NCBI RefSeq assembly: GCF_026342735.1
Contig: NZ_JAPEMM010000001.1
Span: 1,178,001-1,242,000, forward strand
Reading direction: 5' to 3'
Source of the DNA: Streptomyces sp. NBC_00193
Lineage (GTDB): Bacteria > Actinomycetota > Actinomycetes > Streptomycetales > Streptomycetaceae
Length of the DNA: 64,000 nucleotides
Each line of letters opens with the position of its first letter. Positions within the stretch are counted from its first letter, which is position 1. Shown piece after piece: positions 8,942-18,875 of this stretch. The translations under genes and the position numbers were made by a program. The notes under the pieces were generated by a model that worked only from the letters and a program-made list of their open reading frames with translations, did not search any database and was not told the DNA's origin.

Positions 8942-11071
8942 TCAGTCGTCGTTCTTGCCCGACGGGGTCGTCTTCGCGATCTGCATGAGGAACTCGGCGT
9001 TCGACTTCGTCTGCTTCATCTTGTCGAGGAGCAGCTCGATGGCCTGCTGCGAGTCGAGCGCGTGCAGCACCCGGCGCAGCTTCCAGACGATGGCGAGCTC
9101 CTCGCTGTTGAGGAGGATCTCCTCCTTGCGGGTGCCCGAGGGGTCCACGTCCACGGCCGGGAAGATGCGCTTGTCGGCGAGCTTCCGGTCGAGCTTGAGC
9201 TCCATGTTGCCGGTGCCCTTGAACTCCTCGAAGATCACCTCGTCCATGCGCGAGCCGGTGTCGACCAGCGCGGTGGCCAGGATGGTCAGCGAGCCGCCGT
9301 CCTCGATGTTGCGCGCGGCACCGAAGAAGCGCTTCGGCGGGTACAGCGCGGTCGAGTCGACACCACCGGACAGGATGCGGCCGGAGGCGGGGGCGGCGAG
9401 GTTGTACGCGCGTCCCAGGCGGGTGATGGAGTCCAGCAGGACGACCACGTCGTGGCCGAGCTCGACGAGACGCTTGGCGCGCTCGATGGCCAGCTCGGCA
9501 ACGGTGGTGTGGTCCTCGGCCGGGCGGTCGAAGGTCGAGGAGATGACCTCGCCCTTCACCGACCGCTGCATGTCGGTGACCTCTTCCGGACGCTCGTCGA
9601 CCAGGACGACCATCAGGTGGCACTCGGGGTTGTTGACCGTGATCGCGTTGGCGATCGCCTGCATGATCATGGTCTTACCGGTCTTCGGCGGGGCCACGAT
9701 CAGACCGCGCTGGCCCTTACCGATCGGCGACACGAGGTCGATGATGCGGGTGGTCAGCACGCCCGGGTCGGTCTCCAGGCGGAGCCGGTCCTGCGGGTAC
9801 AGCGGGGTCAGCTTCTGGAACTCCGGGCGGCCGCGGCCGGATTCGGGCGCCATGCCGTTGACGGAGTCCAGGCGCACGAGCGCGTTGAACTTCTCGCGGC
9901 GCTCGCCGTCCTTGGGCTGACGGACCGCACCGGTGGTGTGGTCGCCCTTGCGCAGACCGGCCTTGCGGACCTGGGCGAGGGAGACGTACACGTCGTTCGG
10001 GCCGGGCAGGTAGCCCGAGGTCCGGATGAACGCGTAGTTGTCGAGGATGTCGAGGATGCCCGCGACGGGGATCAGGACGTCGTCGTCGGCGACGGGCGTC
10101 TCCACCGGCGCGAACTCGTCGCGTCCGCGACGGCCACGGCGGTCGCGGTAGCGGCCGCGCCGGCCGCGACGGCCGTCCTCGTCGAAGTCGTCCTGCGGGC
10201 CGTTGTCCTGACGGTCCCGGTCCTGACGGCCACCCTGCTGACCCTGGCCCTGACCCTGACCGCGGCCGCCCTGCTGGCGGTCCTGACGGTCGGTCCGGTC
10301 CTGGCGGCCGCCCTGCTGGCCCTGGCTCTGGCCCTGGCCACCCTGACCGGCCTGGCCCTGACCCTGGGCGCCCTGGCCCTGGTCGTCGGCCTTGGCACCG
10401 CGGTCACGGCGCTCGCGGCGGCCGTCGGCGCGGTCGTTGCCCCGCTCGCGGCGGTCGCGACGGCCGCGGCCCTCGCCTTCCTGGCCCTGTGCGGCCTGGC
10501 CGGCAGGGGTGGTGGTGGCCTCGGCCTTCGCCTCGGCCTGTGCGGCCGGAGCGACGGTCTCGGGCTTCTGCTCCACCTGTACGGCGGCGGCGGGGGTCGA
10601 ACCCTCGGGGCTGCCGGAGGGGGCGGTGGCACGCCGACGGCGGCGCTCGCCGACCGGGGCGTCCTCGCTGGCCGGCTGGCCCGGGATGTCGATCTGGGCC
10701 TGCGTGGCGGTCTTCTCGGCGGGTGCCTCGGCGGCGACCTCGCCCGTACGGGCCTTGCTGGTGGCGCGGCGCTTCGGCTTGGTCTCGCCGCTTTCGGCGG
10801 GCGCGGCGGCCGGCGCGGAGGCCGCGGCCTTGGCCTTGGGGGCGCTGCTTCCCGCCTGCGCCTCCTTGATGACCTCGATCAGCTGGCCCTTGCGCATCCG
10901 CGCGGTGCCCCTGATGCCGAGGCCCGACGCGACCTGCTGGAGCTCGGCCAGGACCATGCCGTCAAGGCCGGTGCCGGAGCGGCGGCGCTTGGTCGGCGCG
11001 GCGCCCTCGGCGGGGGCACTGGTGTCGACGTTGGTGTCGGCAGCGCCCATCAGATCGGTGGTGTCGCTCAC
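8942..11071 (-). CDS. rho: Transcription termination factor Rho with actinobacterial insert
   Basis: Hexameric RNA helicase that ends transcription at unstructured RNAs. The 709-residue protein is much longer than the roughly 420 residues of E. coli Rho. After an N-terminal SAP-like helical part (near residues 35-65, [18 protein letters not shown]) comes about 250 residues of low-complexity sequence rich in Gly, Gln, Arg and Asp. Then follow the RNA-binding domain ([19 protein letters not shown]) and the ATPase core with Walker [12 protein letters not shown] and Walker [16 protein letters not shown]. Start GTG 11071 follows GGAAGGA. The insert is typical of high-GC Gram-positive Rho proteins and is thought to add RNA affinity. 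Confidence 0.95.
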   Translation of the reverse strand: MSDTTDLMGAADTNVDTSAPAEGAAPTKRRRSGTGLDGMVLAELQQVASGLGIRGTARMRKGQLIEVIKEAQAGSSAPKAKAAASAPAAAPAESGETKPKRRATSKARTGEVAAEAPAEKTATQAQIDIPGQPASEDAPVGERRRRRATAPSGSPEGSTPAAAVQVEQKPETVAPAAQAEAKAEATTTPAGQAAQGQEGEGRGRRDRRERGNDRADGRRERRDRGAKADDQGQGAQGQGQAGQGGQGQSQGQQGGRQDRTDRQDRQQGGRGQGQGQGQQGGRQDRDRQDNGPQDDFDEDGRRGRRGRYRDRRGRRGRDEFAPVETPVADDDVLIPVAGILDILDNYAFIRTSGYLPGPNDVYVSLAQVRKAGLRKGDHTTGAVRQPKDGERREKFNALVRLDSVNGMAPESGRGRPEFQKLTPLYPQDRLRLETDPGVLTTRIIDLVSPIGKGQRGLIVAPPKTGKTMIMQAIANAITVNNPECHLMVVLVDERPEEVTDMQRSVKGEVISSTFDRPAEDHTTVAELAIERAKRLVELGHDVVVLLDSITRLGRAYNLAAPASGRILSGGVDSTALYPPKRFFGAARNIEDGGSLTILATALVDTGSRMDEVIFEEFKGTGNMELKLDRKLADKRIFPAVDVDPSGTRKEEILLNSEELAIVWKLRRVLHALDSQQAIELLLDKMKQTKSNAEFLMQIAKTTPSGKNDD

Positions 11072-11541
11072 GAAGGGTCCTTCCCTGGAGCGGACGTCGG
11101 CCTGTCTGGCTCGGCGACCGGTTGTGCTGTCCGACAGCAAGCCACGACTCGATGAGCCGCGAACTACTGCCGGGGCGGTGGTCCGCCGATAGAGATACGG
11201 CGGAGAGAAACGTGCATGTGCGTGGGTGGTTCCGGCGAGAAGCCCCCGAGCTGAAAGCGTGGGAATGTCACGCCGATTCCGGAGCGTGCTCGAAACTGCT
11301 GGCAGCGATCAAAGCAGTCGGGGAGGCTCCCGGAAGAAAGGTGGTCCCTGATAGGGACACTGAGCACCAAGCCATGGCGGCTTCGGATGCGCACTTGAGA
11401 CTAACACTACCGGATCCAACAGACATTCCCCCTCTCCATCACCGGCTATCGAGCCCATCCGCGCGGGTTTCGCGCGGGCTCCGCGCGGGCGGCCTGCCCT
11501 GGCCGCCCGCCCCTGGCCGGCTGTGTCCTCTACTGCACGGA
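11072..11541. other. rho leader region and thrB 3' flank
   Basis: The part next to rho (11072-11430) is less GC-rich and would hold the rho promoter and a leader of up to 300 bases, where autoregulation of rho could act. The part next to thrB holds a hairpin at 11486-11509. No convincing gene is seen. Confidence 0.55.
11486..11509 (-). terminator. Candidate terminator after thrB
   Basis: Nine-base perfect arms CGGGCGGCC and GGCCGCCCG with a six-base loop, beginning 32 bp past the thrB stop. Confidence 0.6.
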
Positions 11542-12468
11542 TCAGCCGCCCTGGGTTCCCAGCGGAAGTACGCTCGCGCCCGCTGCGTCGAGTGCGAGCC
11601 GGTTGGCCGCCCACCCCTCGCCCGCGAGCCGTGCGACCTTGTCGGCCGCACCGTTGTCGACCAGCGCGAGGACCGTGGGGCCCGCGCCGGAGATCACCGC
11701 GGGGATGCCGTCCGCCCGCAGTCGGGCCACGAGCGCCACGCTCTCGGGCATCGCCGGGGACCGGTACTCCTGGTGGAGACGGTCCTCGGTGGCCGGCAGC
11801 AGGAACTCGGGACGCCTGGTCAGGGCCTCTACGAGCAGGCCCGCGCGGCCTGCGTTGACGGCCGCGTCCACGTGCGGGACGGTGCGCGGCAGCAGGCCGC
11901 GCGCGGTCTCCGTCAGGACCGGCTTGGAGGGGACGAAGACCACCGGAACGATGGAATCGGCGGGCTCCATGCGGATCGCCTTGGCGCTGCCGCCGTCCAT
12001 CCACGCAAGAGTGAAACCGCCGAGCAGACAGGCGGCGACGTTGTCGGGGTGGCCCTCGATCTCGGTGGCGAGCTCCAGCAGCGCCGTGTCGTCGAGCTTG
12101 GCCTCTCCGCCTATCGTCACGGCGCGGGCGGCCACGATGCCCGCGCAGATGGCGGCGGAGGAGGAACCGAGACCGCGGCCGTGCGGGATGCGGTTGGCAC
12201 AGACCACTTCGAGGCCGCGCGGCTGGCCGCCCAGCAGGTCGAAGGCGGTGCGCATGGAGCGTACGAGGAGGTGGCTCTCGTCCCGGGGCAGGGTGTCGGC
12301 ACCTTCGCCCGCGATGTCGATGTTCAGGCCGGAATCGGCCACGCGTACGACGACGTCGTCGTAGAGCCCCAAGGCCAGCCCGAAGGCGTCGAAGCCCGGG
12401 CCGAGGTTGGCACTGCTGGCGGGAACGCGCACCCGTACGGCGGCGGCGCGGAAGGCGGGACCGGCCAT
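11542..12468 (-). CDS. thrB: Homoserine kinase
   Basis: GHMP-family kinase that phosphorylates homoserine, the step before threonine synthase. The 308-residue protein carries the N-terminal substrate motif VPASSANLGPGFDAFG, the GHMP ATP loop PHGRGLGSSSAAICAG (about residues 93-108) and the C-terminal glycine-rich ISGAGPTVLAL. ATG 12468 has AAGGAG upstream at a slightly long spacing. It follows thrC by about 390 bp, a large gap for an operon, which contains a strong inverted repeat. hom, thrC and thrB lie in pathway order. Confidence 0.94.
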   Translation of the reverse strand: MAGPAFRAAAVRVRVPASSANLGPGFDAFGLALGLYDDVVVRVADSGLNIDIAGEGADTLPRDESHLLVRSMRTAFDLLGGQPRGLEVVCANRIPHGRGLGSSSAAICAGIVAARAVTIGGEAKLDDTALLELATEIEGHPDNVAACLLGGFTLAWMDGGSAKAIRMEPADSIVPVVFVPSKPVLTETARGLLPRTVPHVDAAVNAGRAGLLVEALTRRPEFLLPATEDRLHQEYRSPAMPESVALVARLRADGIPAVISGAGPTVLALVDNGAADKVARLAGEGWAANRLALDAAGASVLPLGTQGG

Positions 12469-12858
12469 CTTCCGATGACACTCCTTGTGACTGTGCGAGA
12501 CGGGATCTTTGCTGGCTCGCTGTGAATGTACTGGAGAACGTACGACACCCGAAGGCCCTGTGGGCAGCACCGCGGTCATATGCGCGGCGGCGGATGTAAG
12601 TACAGCCTATCGAAGGAAGGTTCTTCTCCGACATAGGGCGCACGACAGGCGCACGATGCGTGTCGCCCGCTCCCCCGGCCCGGTCGGGTTTTCGCCGCGA
12701 TATCTGGCGGGTTTCCGTCGGTTTTTGTGCCGTACGGCCCGAGTTGCCGGATTCCTCAGCCTTCGAAAGACTTCCGGAATCCGGCAACTCGGTTACTGCG
12801 GTCCTGCTGGTTGCGGCGGCCGACGGCCCTTACGGGACGGCCGGCCCGCGGCTCCCGG
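12469..12858. other. thrC-thrB spacer with strong inverted repeat
   Basis: No credible gene. Holds a 17-bp inverted repeat at 12739-12792 and, nearer thrB, an AT-richer patch around 12590-12640 that may carry a separate thrB promoter. Confidence 0.55.
12739..12792. terminator. 17-bp perfect inverted repeat between thrC and thrB
   Basis: Arms CCGAGTTGCCGGATTCC and its exact complement flank a 20-base loop that itself contains TTCGAA. It lies 67 bp past the thrC stop. Most likely a terminator or attenuator splitting thrC from thrB; no T-run follows. Confidence 0.55.
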
Positions 12859-13929
12859 TCAGACGAGACCGAGGCGGACGGCGGCGGCCTCCGCGTCGAC
12901 CGGAATGGTGATCGGCTGCGGAGCGCCGGCGACCGCCCAGTCGGGGTCCTTCAGGCCGTTGCCGGTGACGGTGCACACGATCTTCTGGCCGGGGTCGACC
13001 AGGCCGAGCTCGACGGCCTTCAGCAGGCCGGCCACGGACGCGGCCGAGGCGGGCTCGACGAAGACACCCTCCTGAGCGGCCAACAGGCGGTAGGCGGACA
13101 GGATCTGGCGGTCCGTCACCTCGTCGATGAAGCCGCCCGACTCGTCCCGGGCCTGCAGGGCGTAGTCCCACGAGGCCGGGTTGCCGATGCGGATCGCGGT
13201 GGCGATGGTGTGCGGCTCCTTGACGATCTCCCCGCGCACGATGGGCGCGGAACCGGAGGCCTGGAAACCCCACACACGGGGCGTACGGGAGGCCAGGCCG
13301 TCGGCCTTGTACTCCTTGAAGCCCTTCCAGTACGCGGTGATGTTGCCGGCGTTGCCGACGGGCAGCACGTGGATGTCGGGGGCGTCGCCGAGCGCGTCCA
13401 CGATCTCGAAGGCCGCCGTCTTCTGGCCCTCGATGCGTACCGGGTTGACCGAATTGACCAGCGCCACCGGGTAGTTGTCGGACAGCGCGCGGGCCAGGTC
13501 CAGGCAGTCGTCGAAGTTGCCGTCGACCTGAAGGATCTTGGCGCCGTGGATCAGGGCCTGGCCCATCTTGCCGAGCGCGATCTTGCCGCGGGGCACGAGG
13601 ACGGCGGAGACCATCCCGGCGCGCACCGCGTAGGCGGCTGCGGAGGCCGAGGTGTTGCCCGTGGAGGCGCAGATGACGGCCTTGGCGCCGTCCTCCTTGG
13701 CCTTGGTGATCGCCATGGTCATGCCGCGGTCCTTGAAGGACCCGGTGGGGTTGGCCCCCTCGACCTTGAGGTGTACCTCGCAGCCGGTGCGCTCGGAGAG
13801 CACCTGGGCGGGGACGAGGGGAGTGCCGCCCTCGCGGAGCGTGACCACCGGAGTCGTGGCCGTGACCGGCAGGCGGTCCCGGTACTCCTCGATGATGCCG
13901 CGCCACTGGTGGGTGCGATTGCTGCTCAT
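12859..13929 (-). CDS. thrC: Threonine synthase
   Basis: PLP enzyme converting O-phosphohomoserine to threonine. The 356 residues match the short class of threonine synthases. The PLP lysine lies in GSFKDRGM (K66), followed by [14 protein letters not shown] and the phosphate-binding glycine loop [15 protein letters not shown]. Starts six bases after the hom stop codon, so the two are almost certainly co-transcribed and coupled. Cytoplasmic. Confidence 0.95.
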   Translation of the reverse strand: MSSNRTHQWRGIIEEYRDRLPVTATTPVVTLREGGTPLVPAQVLSERTGCEVHLKVEGANPTGSFKDRGMTMAITKAKEDGAKAVICASTGNTSASAAAYAVRAGMVSAVLVPRGKIALGKMGQALIHGAKILQVDGNFDDCLDLARALSDNYPVALVNSVNPVRIEGQKTAAFEIVDALGDAPDIHVLPVGNAGNITAYWKGFKEYKADGLASRTPRVWGFQASGSAPIVRGEIVKEPHTIATAIRIGNPASWDYALQARDESGGFIDEVTDRQILSAYRLLAAQEGVFVEPASAASVAGLLKAVELGLVDPGQKIVCTVTGNGLKDPDWAVAGAPQPITIPVDAEAAAVRLGLV

Positions 13930-13935
13930 GGGTCC

Positions 13936-15237
13936 TTACTCCCCTTCAACGCGCATGATGCTGGCCACACCGCGGACGGTGTCCAGCTTCCGCAGCGCCT
14001 CGACGGTCCCGGAGAGGGCGGCGTCGGGCGCACGGTGAGTGACGACGACGAGGGAGGCCTCGCCGTCTTGTGCTTGACGACCTTGCTGACGGACGGTGTC
14101 GATCGACACTCCGTGCTCCGCGAAGGTGGTCGCCACCTGGGCGAGGACGCCCGGCTTGTCCGCCACATCGAGGCTGATGTGGTAACGGGTGACGACATCC
14201 CCCATGGGGCTGACCGGCAGCTGGGTGTACGCCGACTCGCCCGGCCCCTTTGCCTCGGCGAGCTTGTTGCGGCAGACGGCGACGAGGTCACCGAGGACCG
14301 CGGACGCGGTCGGCGCGCCGCCCGCGCCGGGCCCGTAGAACATGAGCCGACCGGCGGCCTCCGCCTCGACGAACACCGCGTTGTACGCCTCGCGGACGGA
14401 GGCGAGCGGGTGGGTCAGCGGGATCATCGCCGGGTGGACGCGGGCGGTGACGGACTCGCCGTCGGCCGCGCGCTCCAGGATGGCGAGGAGCTTGATGGTG
14501 CAGCCCATGCGCTTGGCGGACGCGAAGTCCGCGGCGCTGACCTCCGTCATGCCCTCGCGGTAGACGTCGTCGAGGCGGACCCGGGTGTGGAAGGCGATGC
14601 CGGCCAGGATCGCGGCCTTGGCGGCGGCGTCGTAGCCCTCCACGTCGGCGGTGGGGTCGGCCTCGGCGTACCCCAGGGCGGTGGCCTCGTCGAGGGCCTC
14701 CTGGTACCCGGCGCCGGTGGAGTCCATCTTGTCGAGGATGAAGTTCGTCGTGCCGTTGACGATGCCCATCACCCGGTTGATCTTGTCGCCGGCGAGGGAC
14801 TCGCGCATGGGGCGGACCAGCGGGATGGCGCCGGCGACGGCGGCCTCGTAGTAGAGGTCCAGCCCGGCCGCCTCGGCCGCGGCGTGCAGCGCGGCGCCGT
14901 CCTGGGCGAGCAGCGCCTTGTTCGCCGAGACGACGGAGATGCCGTGCTCGAAGGCGGTGGTGATCAGGGTGCGGGCGGGCTCGATGCCGCCGATGACCTC
15001 GATCGCGACGTCGATGTCACCGCGTTTGAGCAGCGCGGTCGCATCGGTGGTGACCAGGGCCGGGTCGATCCCGTCGCGCACCTTGGAGGGGCGGCGCACG
15101 GCCACGCCCGCGAGCTCGACGGGCGCGCCGATCCTGGCCGTCAGGTCGTCGGCGTGCGTCGTCATGATGCGGGCAACTTCCGAGCCGACCACTCCACAGC
15201 CCAGCAGCGCCACCTTCAGCGGACGCGTACGCATCAT
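13936..15237 (-). CDS. hom: Homoserine dehydrogenase
   Basis: Reduces aspartate semialdehyde to homoserine with NAD(P)H. The 433-residue protein has an N-terminal Rossmann fold (VALLGCGVVGSEVA), the signature region VVSANKALLAQ, the catalytic stretch YYEAAVAGAIPLVRP and NGTTNFIL, and ends with an ACT domain (YHISLDVADKPGVLAQVA, about residue 350 on) that normally senses threonine. It heads the hom-thrC pair, downstream of lysA with a 158-bp spacer holding a long inverted repeat. Confidence 0.95.
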   Translation of the reverse strand: MMRTRPLKVALLGCGVVGSEVARIMTTHADDLTARIGAPVELAGVAVRRPSKVRDGIDPALVTTDATALLKRGDIDVAIEVIGGIEPARTLITTAFEHGISVVSANKALLAQDGAALHAAAEAAGLDLYYEAAVAGAIPLVRPMRESLAGDKINRVMGIVNGTTNFILDKMDSTGAGYQEALDEATALGYAEADPTADVEGYDAAAKAAILAGIAFHTRVRLDDVYREGMTEVSAADFASAKRMGCTIKLLAILERAADGESVTARVHPAMIPLTHPLASVREAYNAVFVEAEAAGRLMFYGPGAGGAPTASAVLGDLVAVCRNKLAEAKGPGESAYTQLPVSPMGDVVTRYHISLDVADKPGVLAQVATTFAEHGVSIDTVRQQGRQAQDGEASLVVVTHRAPDAALSGTVEALRKLDTVRGVASIMRVEGE

Positions 15238-15303
15238 TCGACCTACGCCTTTCGATCTTCACATCAGTACCTGTTGCGCGGTTTGCACCCCAGGTGTGAA
15301 CCA

Positions 15304-15352
15304 GTCTCACTCAATGGACAACAGTTTCCACCCTCGGTCCATTGAGTGAGAC
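15304..15352. terminator. 16-bp perfect inverted repeat between lysA and hom
   Basis: Arms GTCTCACTCAATGGAC and its exact complement flank a 17-base loop, 44 bp past the lysA stop and 67 bp before the hom start. It could end lysA transcription or act as an attenuator or operator for hom. Its arms are unusually AT-balanced for this genome, so it stands out. Confidence 0.55.
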
Positions 15353-15395
15353 ACCTATTCCGAGGTCTGGGGGGTGTCCCCCAGAAGAATGCGTA

Positions 15396-16787
15396 TCAGC
15401 CGACGTCGAGACGCAGGAGATCTTCCTCCGTCTCCCGGCGGACGATGACACGCGCCTCTCCGTCACGCACGGCGACGACCGGCGGGCGGAGCACGTGGTT
15501 GTAGTTGCTCGCCATCGAACGGCAGTACGCGCCGGTGGCCGGGACCGCGAGGAGGTCCCCCGGGGCGATGTCGGCGGGCAGGAACGCGTCCTTGACCACG
15601 ATGTCGCCGCTCTCGCAGTGCTTGCCCACGACGCGCACGAGCATGGGCTCGGCGTCGGAGGTCCGGGAGACGAGGCTGACCGAGTACTCGGCGTCGTAGA
15701 GGGCCGTCCGGATGTTGTCGGACATCCCGCCGTCGACGGAGACGTACGTCCGCAGGCCCTCCAGCGGCTTGACCGTGCCCACCTCGTACAGGGTGAAGGC
15801 GGTCGGGCCCACGATCGCCCGTCCGGGTTCCACGGAGATCCGCGGGGCGCGCAGGCCGGCCGCCTCGCACTCGCGGGCGACGATCTCGTGCAGGGCCTTG
15901 GCGATCTCGTGCGGCTCGCGCGGGTCGTCGGCGGAGGTGTAGGCGATGCCCAGTCCGCCGCCGAGGTCGATCTCGGGCAGCTCCACCCCGTGCTCGTCGC
16001 GCACGGCGGCGAGGAGCCGTACGACGCGCTTGGCGGAGACCTCGAAGCCGGCCATGTCGAAGATCTGCGAACCGATGTGGGAGTGGACGCCGAGCAGCTC
16101 CAGGCTGTCGTGCCCCAGCGCGCGCCGTACGGCCTCGGCGGCCGACCCGTCGGCGACGGCGATCCCGAACTTCTGGTCCTCGTGCGCGGTGGCGATGAAC
16201 TCGTGGGTGTGCGCCTCCACGCCCACGGTGACGCGGATCTGCACGGGCTGGCGCACGCCGAGCTCGCGGGCGATGTGCGCGACGCGGGCGATCTCCTGGA
16301 AGGAGTCGAGCACGATCCGGCCGACGCCGGCCTCGATGGCGCGGGTGATCTCGCTCGTCGACTTGTTGTTGCCGTGGAAGGCGATCCGGGCGGCCGGCAT
16401 CTCGGCGGCGAGCGCGGTGGCGAGCTCCCCTCCGGAACACACGTCGAGGTTCAGCCCCTCCTCCTTGAGCCACTTCACGACGGCCTTGGAGAGGAACGCC
16501 TTGCCGGCGTAGAAGACGTCGGCGTCCGGCCCGAAGGCGTGCGCCCAGGCACGGCAGCGCGCCCGGAAGTCCTCCTCGTCGAGGAAGTAGGCGGGCGTCC
16601 CGAACTCCTCGGCGAGACGGGTCACTTCGATCCCGCCGACGGTGGCGACTCCCTCGGCGTTCCGGCCGACCGTCCGGGCCCAGACCTTCTCGTCGAGCAC
16701 GTTGAGGTCGGCGGCCGGCGGGGAGTAGTGGCCCTCGGGCAGGACATCGGCGTGGCGGGGCCCTGCGGGGTGTGCGGAACGGCTCAT
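15396..16787 (-). CDS. lysA: Diaminopimelate decarboxylase
   Basis: PLP enzyme that decarboxylates meso-diaminopimelate to lysine, the last step of lysine synthesis. 463 residues, alanine-racemase-type barrel. The PLP lysine is in FYAGKAF (K96). Further motifs are the HGNNKS loop, [10 protein letters not shown], the Gly-rich [12 protein letters not shown] and the C-terminal [14 protein letters not shown] with the active-site Cys. ATG 16787 (MSRSAHPAG) chosen over an earlier in-frame codon. It lies downstream of nrtL with about 90 bp between them, and upstream of hom. Confidence 0.95.
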   Translation of the reverse strand: MSRSAHPAGPRHADVLPEGHYSPPAADLNVLDEKVWARTVGRNAEGVATVGGIEVTRLAEEFGTPAYFLDEEDFRARCRAWAHAFGPDADVFYAGKAFLSKAVVKWLKEEGLNLDVCSGGELATALAAEMPAARIAFHGNNKSTSEITRAIEAGVGRIVLDSFQEIARVAHIARELGVRQPVQIRVTVGVEAHTHEFIATAHEDQKFGIAVADGSAAEAVRRALGHDSLELLGVHSHIGSQIFDMAGFEVSAKRVVRLLAAVRDEHGVELPEIDLGGGLGIAYTSADDPREPHEIAKALHEIVARECEAAGLRAPRISVEPGRAIVGPTAFTLYEVGTVKPLEGLRTYVSVDGGMSDNIRTALYDAEYSVSLVSRTSDAEPMLVRVVGKHCESGDIVVKDAFLPADIAPGDLLAVPATGAYCRSMASNYNHVLRPPVVAVRDGEARVIVRRETEEDLLRLDVG

Positions 16788-16878
16788 CTCAGCATTCTCT
16801 CTTCGCAAATCATCCGGATCGCAGGCGAATCACATCGGATCACATCGGATCGCATCGGATCACACGCGTTTCGCGGGC

Positions 16879-17868
16879 TCACAGGTAGTGGTCGGGCGCG
16901 TCTATACCGAGCAGGGCCAGGCCGCCGGCCAGCACCGTCCCGGCGGCTTCGGCAAGGGCCAGCCGGGCACGGTGGGCGGCCGAGGGTTTCTCGTCCCCCT
17001 GGGGCAGGACGTGGTACTGGAAGTCGAGCAGGGCGTCGGCCAGCACGACGAGCTGCCGGACGAGCCGCTCGGGCGCACGGTGGTGCGCGGCGGCTTCGAG
17101 CACGAGGGGGTGATCGCGGAGCGCGCCGAGCAGGGCGCCGGCGCCGGGCACCTCGCCGGGCTCGCTCTGGAACCCCAATTGCTCGGCGTTGCGGGTCAGG
17201 GCCCGCGCCCTGGAGTGGGCGTACCGCACCCGGAAGAACTCGCTCGACTCGTCCTGGACGAGCAGCCACGCGGGGAACACCGGGGTCTCGTGCCCGGGAA
17301 CGCAGAGCATCGCCCAGGCGGCGGCGCCGGCCCCGTACCGGGCGCGGACATCCCCGTCCCGCTTGGCCACGGGGGCGATGCGGGCGGCGGCGACGCCCCC
17401 TCCCTCCACCCCCTGGCTGCGCACGATCCGCTGCACGGCGGCGTGCACGACGCGCTCGCGCAGGGCCCCGAGGGGCACATCGGGGAACGCGTCGGCTCCG
17501 GGGGTTTCGCCCGCCCCGGGGGCGAACCCGTACGACGCCCCCCGGGCGCGAATGCCCCGTACGACCTCTCCGACCGAACTCTCGGCGAGTACGAAGTTCA
17601 GGAACCCGGCGCCGGTGATCTCCACACGCTCGATCCCGGCCAGACCGGCCAGCCGCGGAGCCAGCACCTCGGCCACCGCACGGGGTGCCACCGCGGCCCC
17701 CTTCGCCACCCCGAACGCGACGGGCGAGGCGTAGTCCCCCACTCCCCCGGGCCGGCTCCGCTCGACGACGACCCGCTCGGGCACGTCCACACCGGCGGGC
17801 AGCTCCCCGTCCTCGACGGCGCGGCGCAGGGCGCACACGACGGAGCGGGAGAGGTCGACGGGGGTCAC
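16879..17868 (-). CDS. nrtL: ArgRS-related anticodon-binding protein NrtL
   Basis: 329 residues resembling arginyl-tRNA synthetase at both ends: an N-terminal additional-domain-like part (VEITGAGFLNFVLAESS) and a C-terminal DALR-type anticodon-binding region (VRYAHSRARAL ... FQYHVLP). The catalytic HIGH and KMSKS motifs are absent, so it should not charge tRNA. This gene is a streptomycete companion of lysA. The name is used in annotations for this family; the biochemical role is not established to my knowledge. Confidence 0.82.
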   Translation of the reverse strand: MTPVDLSRSVVCALRRAVEDGELPAGVDVPERVVVERSRPGGVGDYASPVAFGVAKGAAVAPRAVAEVLAPRLAGLAGIERVEITGAGFLNFVLAESSVGEVVRGIRARGASYGFAPGAGETPGADAFPDVPLGALRERVVHAAVQRIVRSQGVEGGGVAAARIAPVAKRDGDVRARYGAGAAAWAMLCVPGHETPVFPAWLLVQDESSEFFRVRYAHSRARALTRNAEQLGFQSEPGEVPGAGALLGALRDHPLVLEAAAHHRAPERLVRQLVVLADALLDFQYHVLPQGDEKPSAAHRARLALAEAAGTVLAGGLALLGIDAPDHYL

Positions 17869-17971
17869 GTGTCCAGCCTAGGGGAGAAGCCCCCAGGTCA
17901 CGCGAAGGGTTTCGCCATGTGAACAGCGGCCCCCACGGGAAGCCCCAACAGGGCCGTCAAGGGCGGCCAAG

Positions 17972-17995
17972 ACAGAACAGAACAGAACAGAACAG
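17972..17995. repeat. Pentanucleotide tandem repeat (ACAGA) about 4.8 copies
   Basis: Short AT-richer microsatellite in the spacer between the nrtL start and the receiver-protein stop. Replication slippage could vary its length. Confidence 0.7.
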
Positions 17996-18024
17996 CTCGG
18001 CCCGGCGCAGGGGGTCCCCCGGGG

Positions 18025-18447
18025 TCACCCCCTCCCTCTGCCCGCGGGAGCACCCTTCCGCTCTCTCCGGTCGCGTCGCTCGATGAGCCGGCGCACGACC
18101 CGCACCAGCTCGGCGGGCTCGAAGGGCTTGGCGAGGAAGGCGTCCACGCCGGCGGCGATGCCGGCCTCGACCTCGTTCTGCGTACAGGCACTCACGATCG
18201 CAACGGGCAGATGCCGCGTCCTCGGATCGGCCCGCAACTGCGCGGCGGCCCCGAACCCGTCCAGGCGAGGCATGACCACATCAAGGGTGATCACATCGGG
18301 CAGCACGTGATGGACGACGTCCAGGCACTCGGCACCATCGTTCGCGGTCACGACCTCGAAGCCCTCCAGCTCGAGATTGACCTTGATCAGCTGCCGGATG
18401 ACCTTGTTGTCGTCGACAACAAGCACCCGGCCCGAGGCGCCCGACAC
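18025..18447 (-). CDS. Stand-alone response-regulator receiver protein
   Basis: 140 residues, one CheY-like receiver domain only. Visible: acidic pair VVDDNKVI, phospho-acceptor Asp in DVITLDVVMPRLDG, conserved Thr/Ser position in AIVSACT, and the Lys in LAKPFEPAEL. A basic tail (RRDRRERKGAPAGRGRG) replaces any output domain. The GTG at 18447 (SGASGRVLVVDD) is preferred; longer frames read into the tRNA promoter region. No kinase gene is adjacent. The protein probably acts by protein-protein contact. Confidence 0.85.
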   Translation of the reverse strand: MSGASGRVLVVDDNKVIRQLIKVNLELEGFEVVTANDGAECLDVVHHVLPDVITLDVVMPRLDGFGAAAQLRADPRTRHLPVAIVSACTQNEVEAGIAAGVDAFLAKPFEPAELVRVVRRLIERRDRRERKGAPAGRGRG

Positions 18448-18601
18448 AACTCGAGAGTAGGTCGACCCCGGCCCCCGCGTCCGGGTTTTTGCCACTTCCA
18501 CCCCCTCCGGGCGACGCACGCCCCGCTCCCCCGGAATCCGTTCCTGATCACCGTCCGGAAGCTGGTAGTGTTCAACCCGTCGCCGCAACACCAGCGACAG
18601 C

Positions 18602-18673
18602 GCCCCCGTAGCTCAGGGGATAGAGCAACGGCCTCCGGAGCCGTGTGCGCAGGTTCGAATCCTGCCGGGGGCA
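18602..18673 (+). tRNA. tRNA-Arg (anticodon CCG)
   Basis: Complete cloverleaf: acceptor GCCCCCG paired with CGGGGGC, D-arm GCTC...GAGC, anticodon stem ACGGC/GCCGT around loop CTCCGGA (anticodon CCG), T-arm GCAGG-TTCGAAT-CCTGC, discriminator A. CCA is not encoded. It is on the opposite strand to all neighbours. The accessory block starts about 200 bp beyond its 3' end; tRNA 3' ends are classic integration sites for actinomycete mobile elements. Confidence 0.95.
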
Positions 18674-18691
18674 CTTCGCAAGAAGTGCCCA

Positions 18692-18731
18692 AAGACCCCG
18701 CCATCAGCGGCAACGCTGAGAGTGGGGTCTT
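18692..18731 (+). terminator. Terminator after tRNA-Arg
   Basis: Arms AAGACCCC and GGGGTCTT with an inner AGCG-gcaa-CGCT tetraloop hairpin, 18 bases past the tRNA end. A small hairpin GCACTT/AAGTGC overlaps the tRNA 3' end. Confidence 0.75.
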
Positions 18732-18875
18732 CGCGTATGCGCAGCCATGGGCCGCTGACAGCGGAAGGGTGCTGGGGGGTGCGGTGGCGTCGCGGACTGG
18801 GGATGCTCAGTCCGCGAACATGGCGAGGAGCAGGCGTCTGGCCCTGACTCTCGGCAGCGCATGTGGTGGTGTCAT

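Noticed and set aside
7443..9623. A 726-codon frame giving the LCP protein a long N-terminal extension
   Set aside because: The extension is antisense-type composition running through the rho terminator and rho itself; the LCP start at 8546 is natural.
8657..11155. Open frame of 832 codons on the plus strand across rho
   Set aside because: Antisense to a certain gene. Third-position GC bias opens such frames; the translation is low-complexity Gly/Arg/Leu without domain character.
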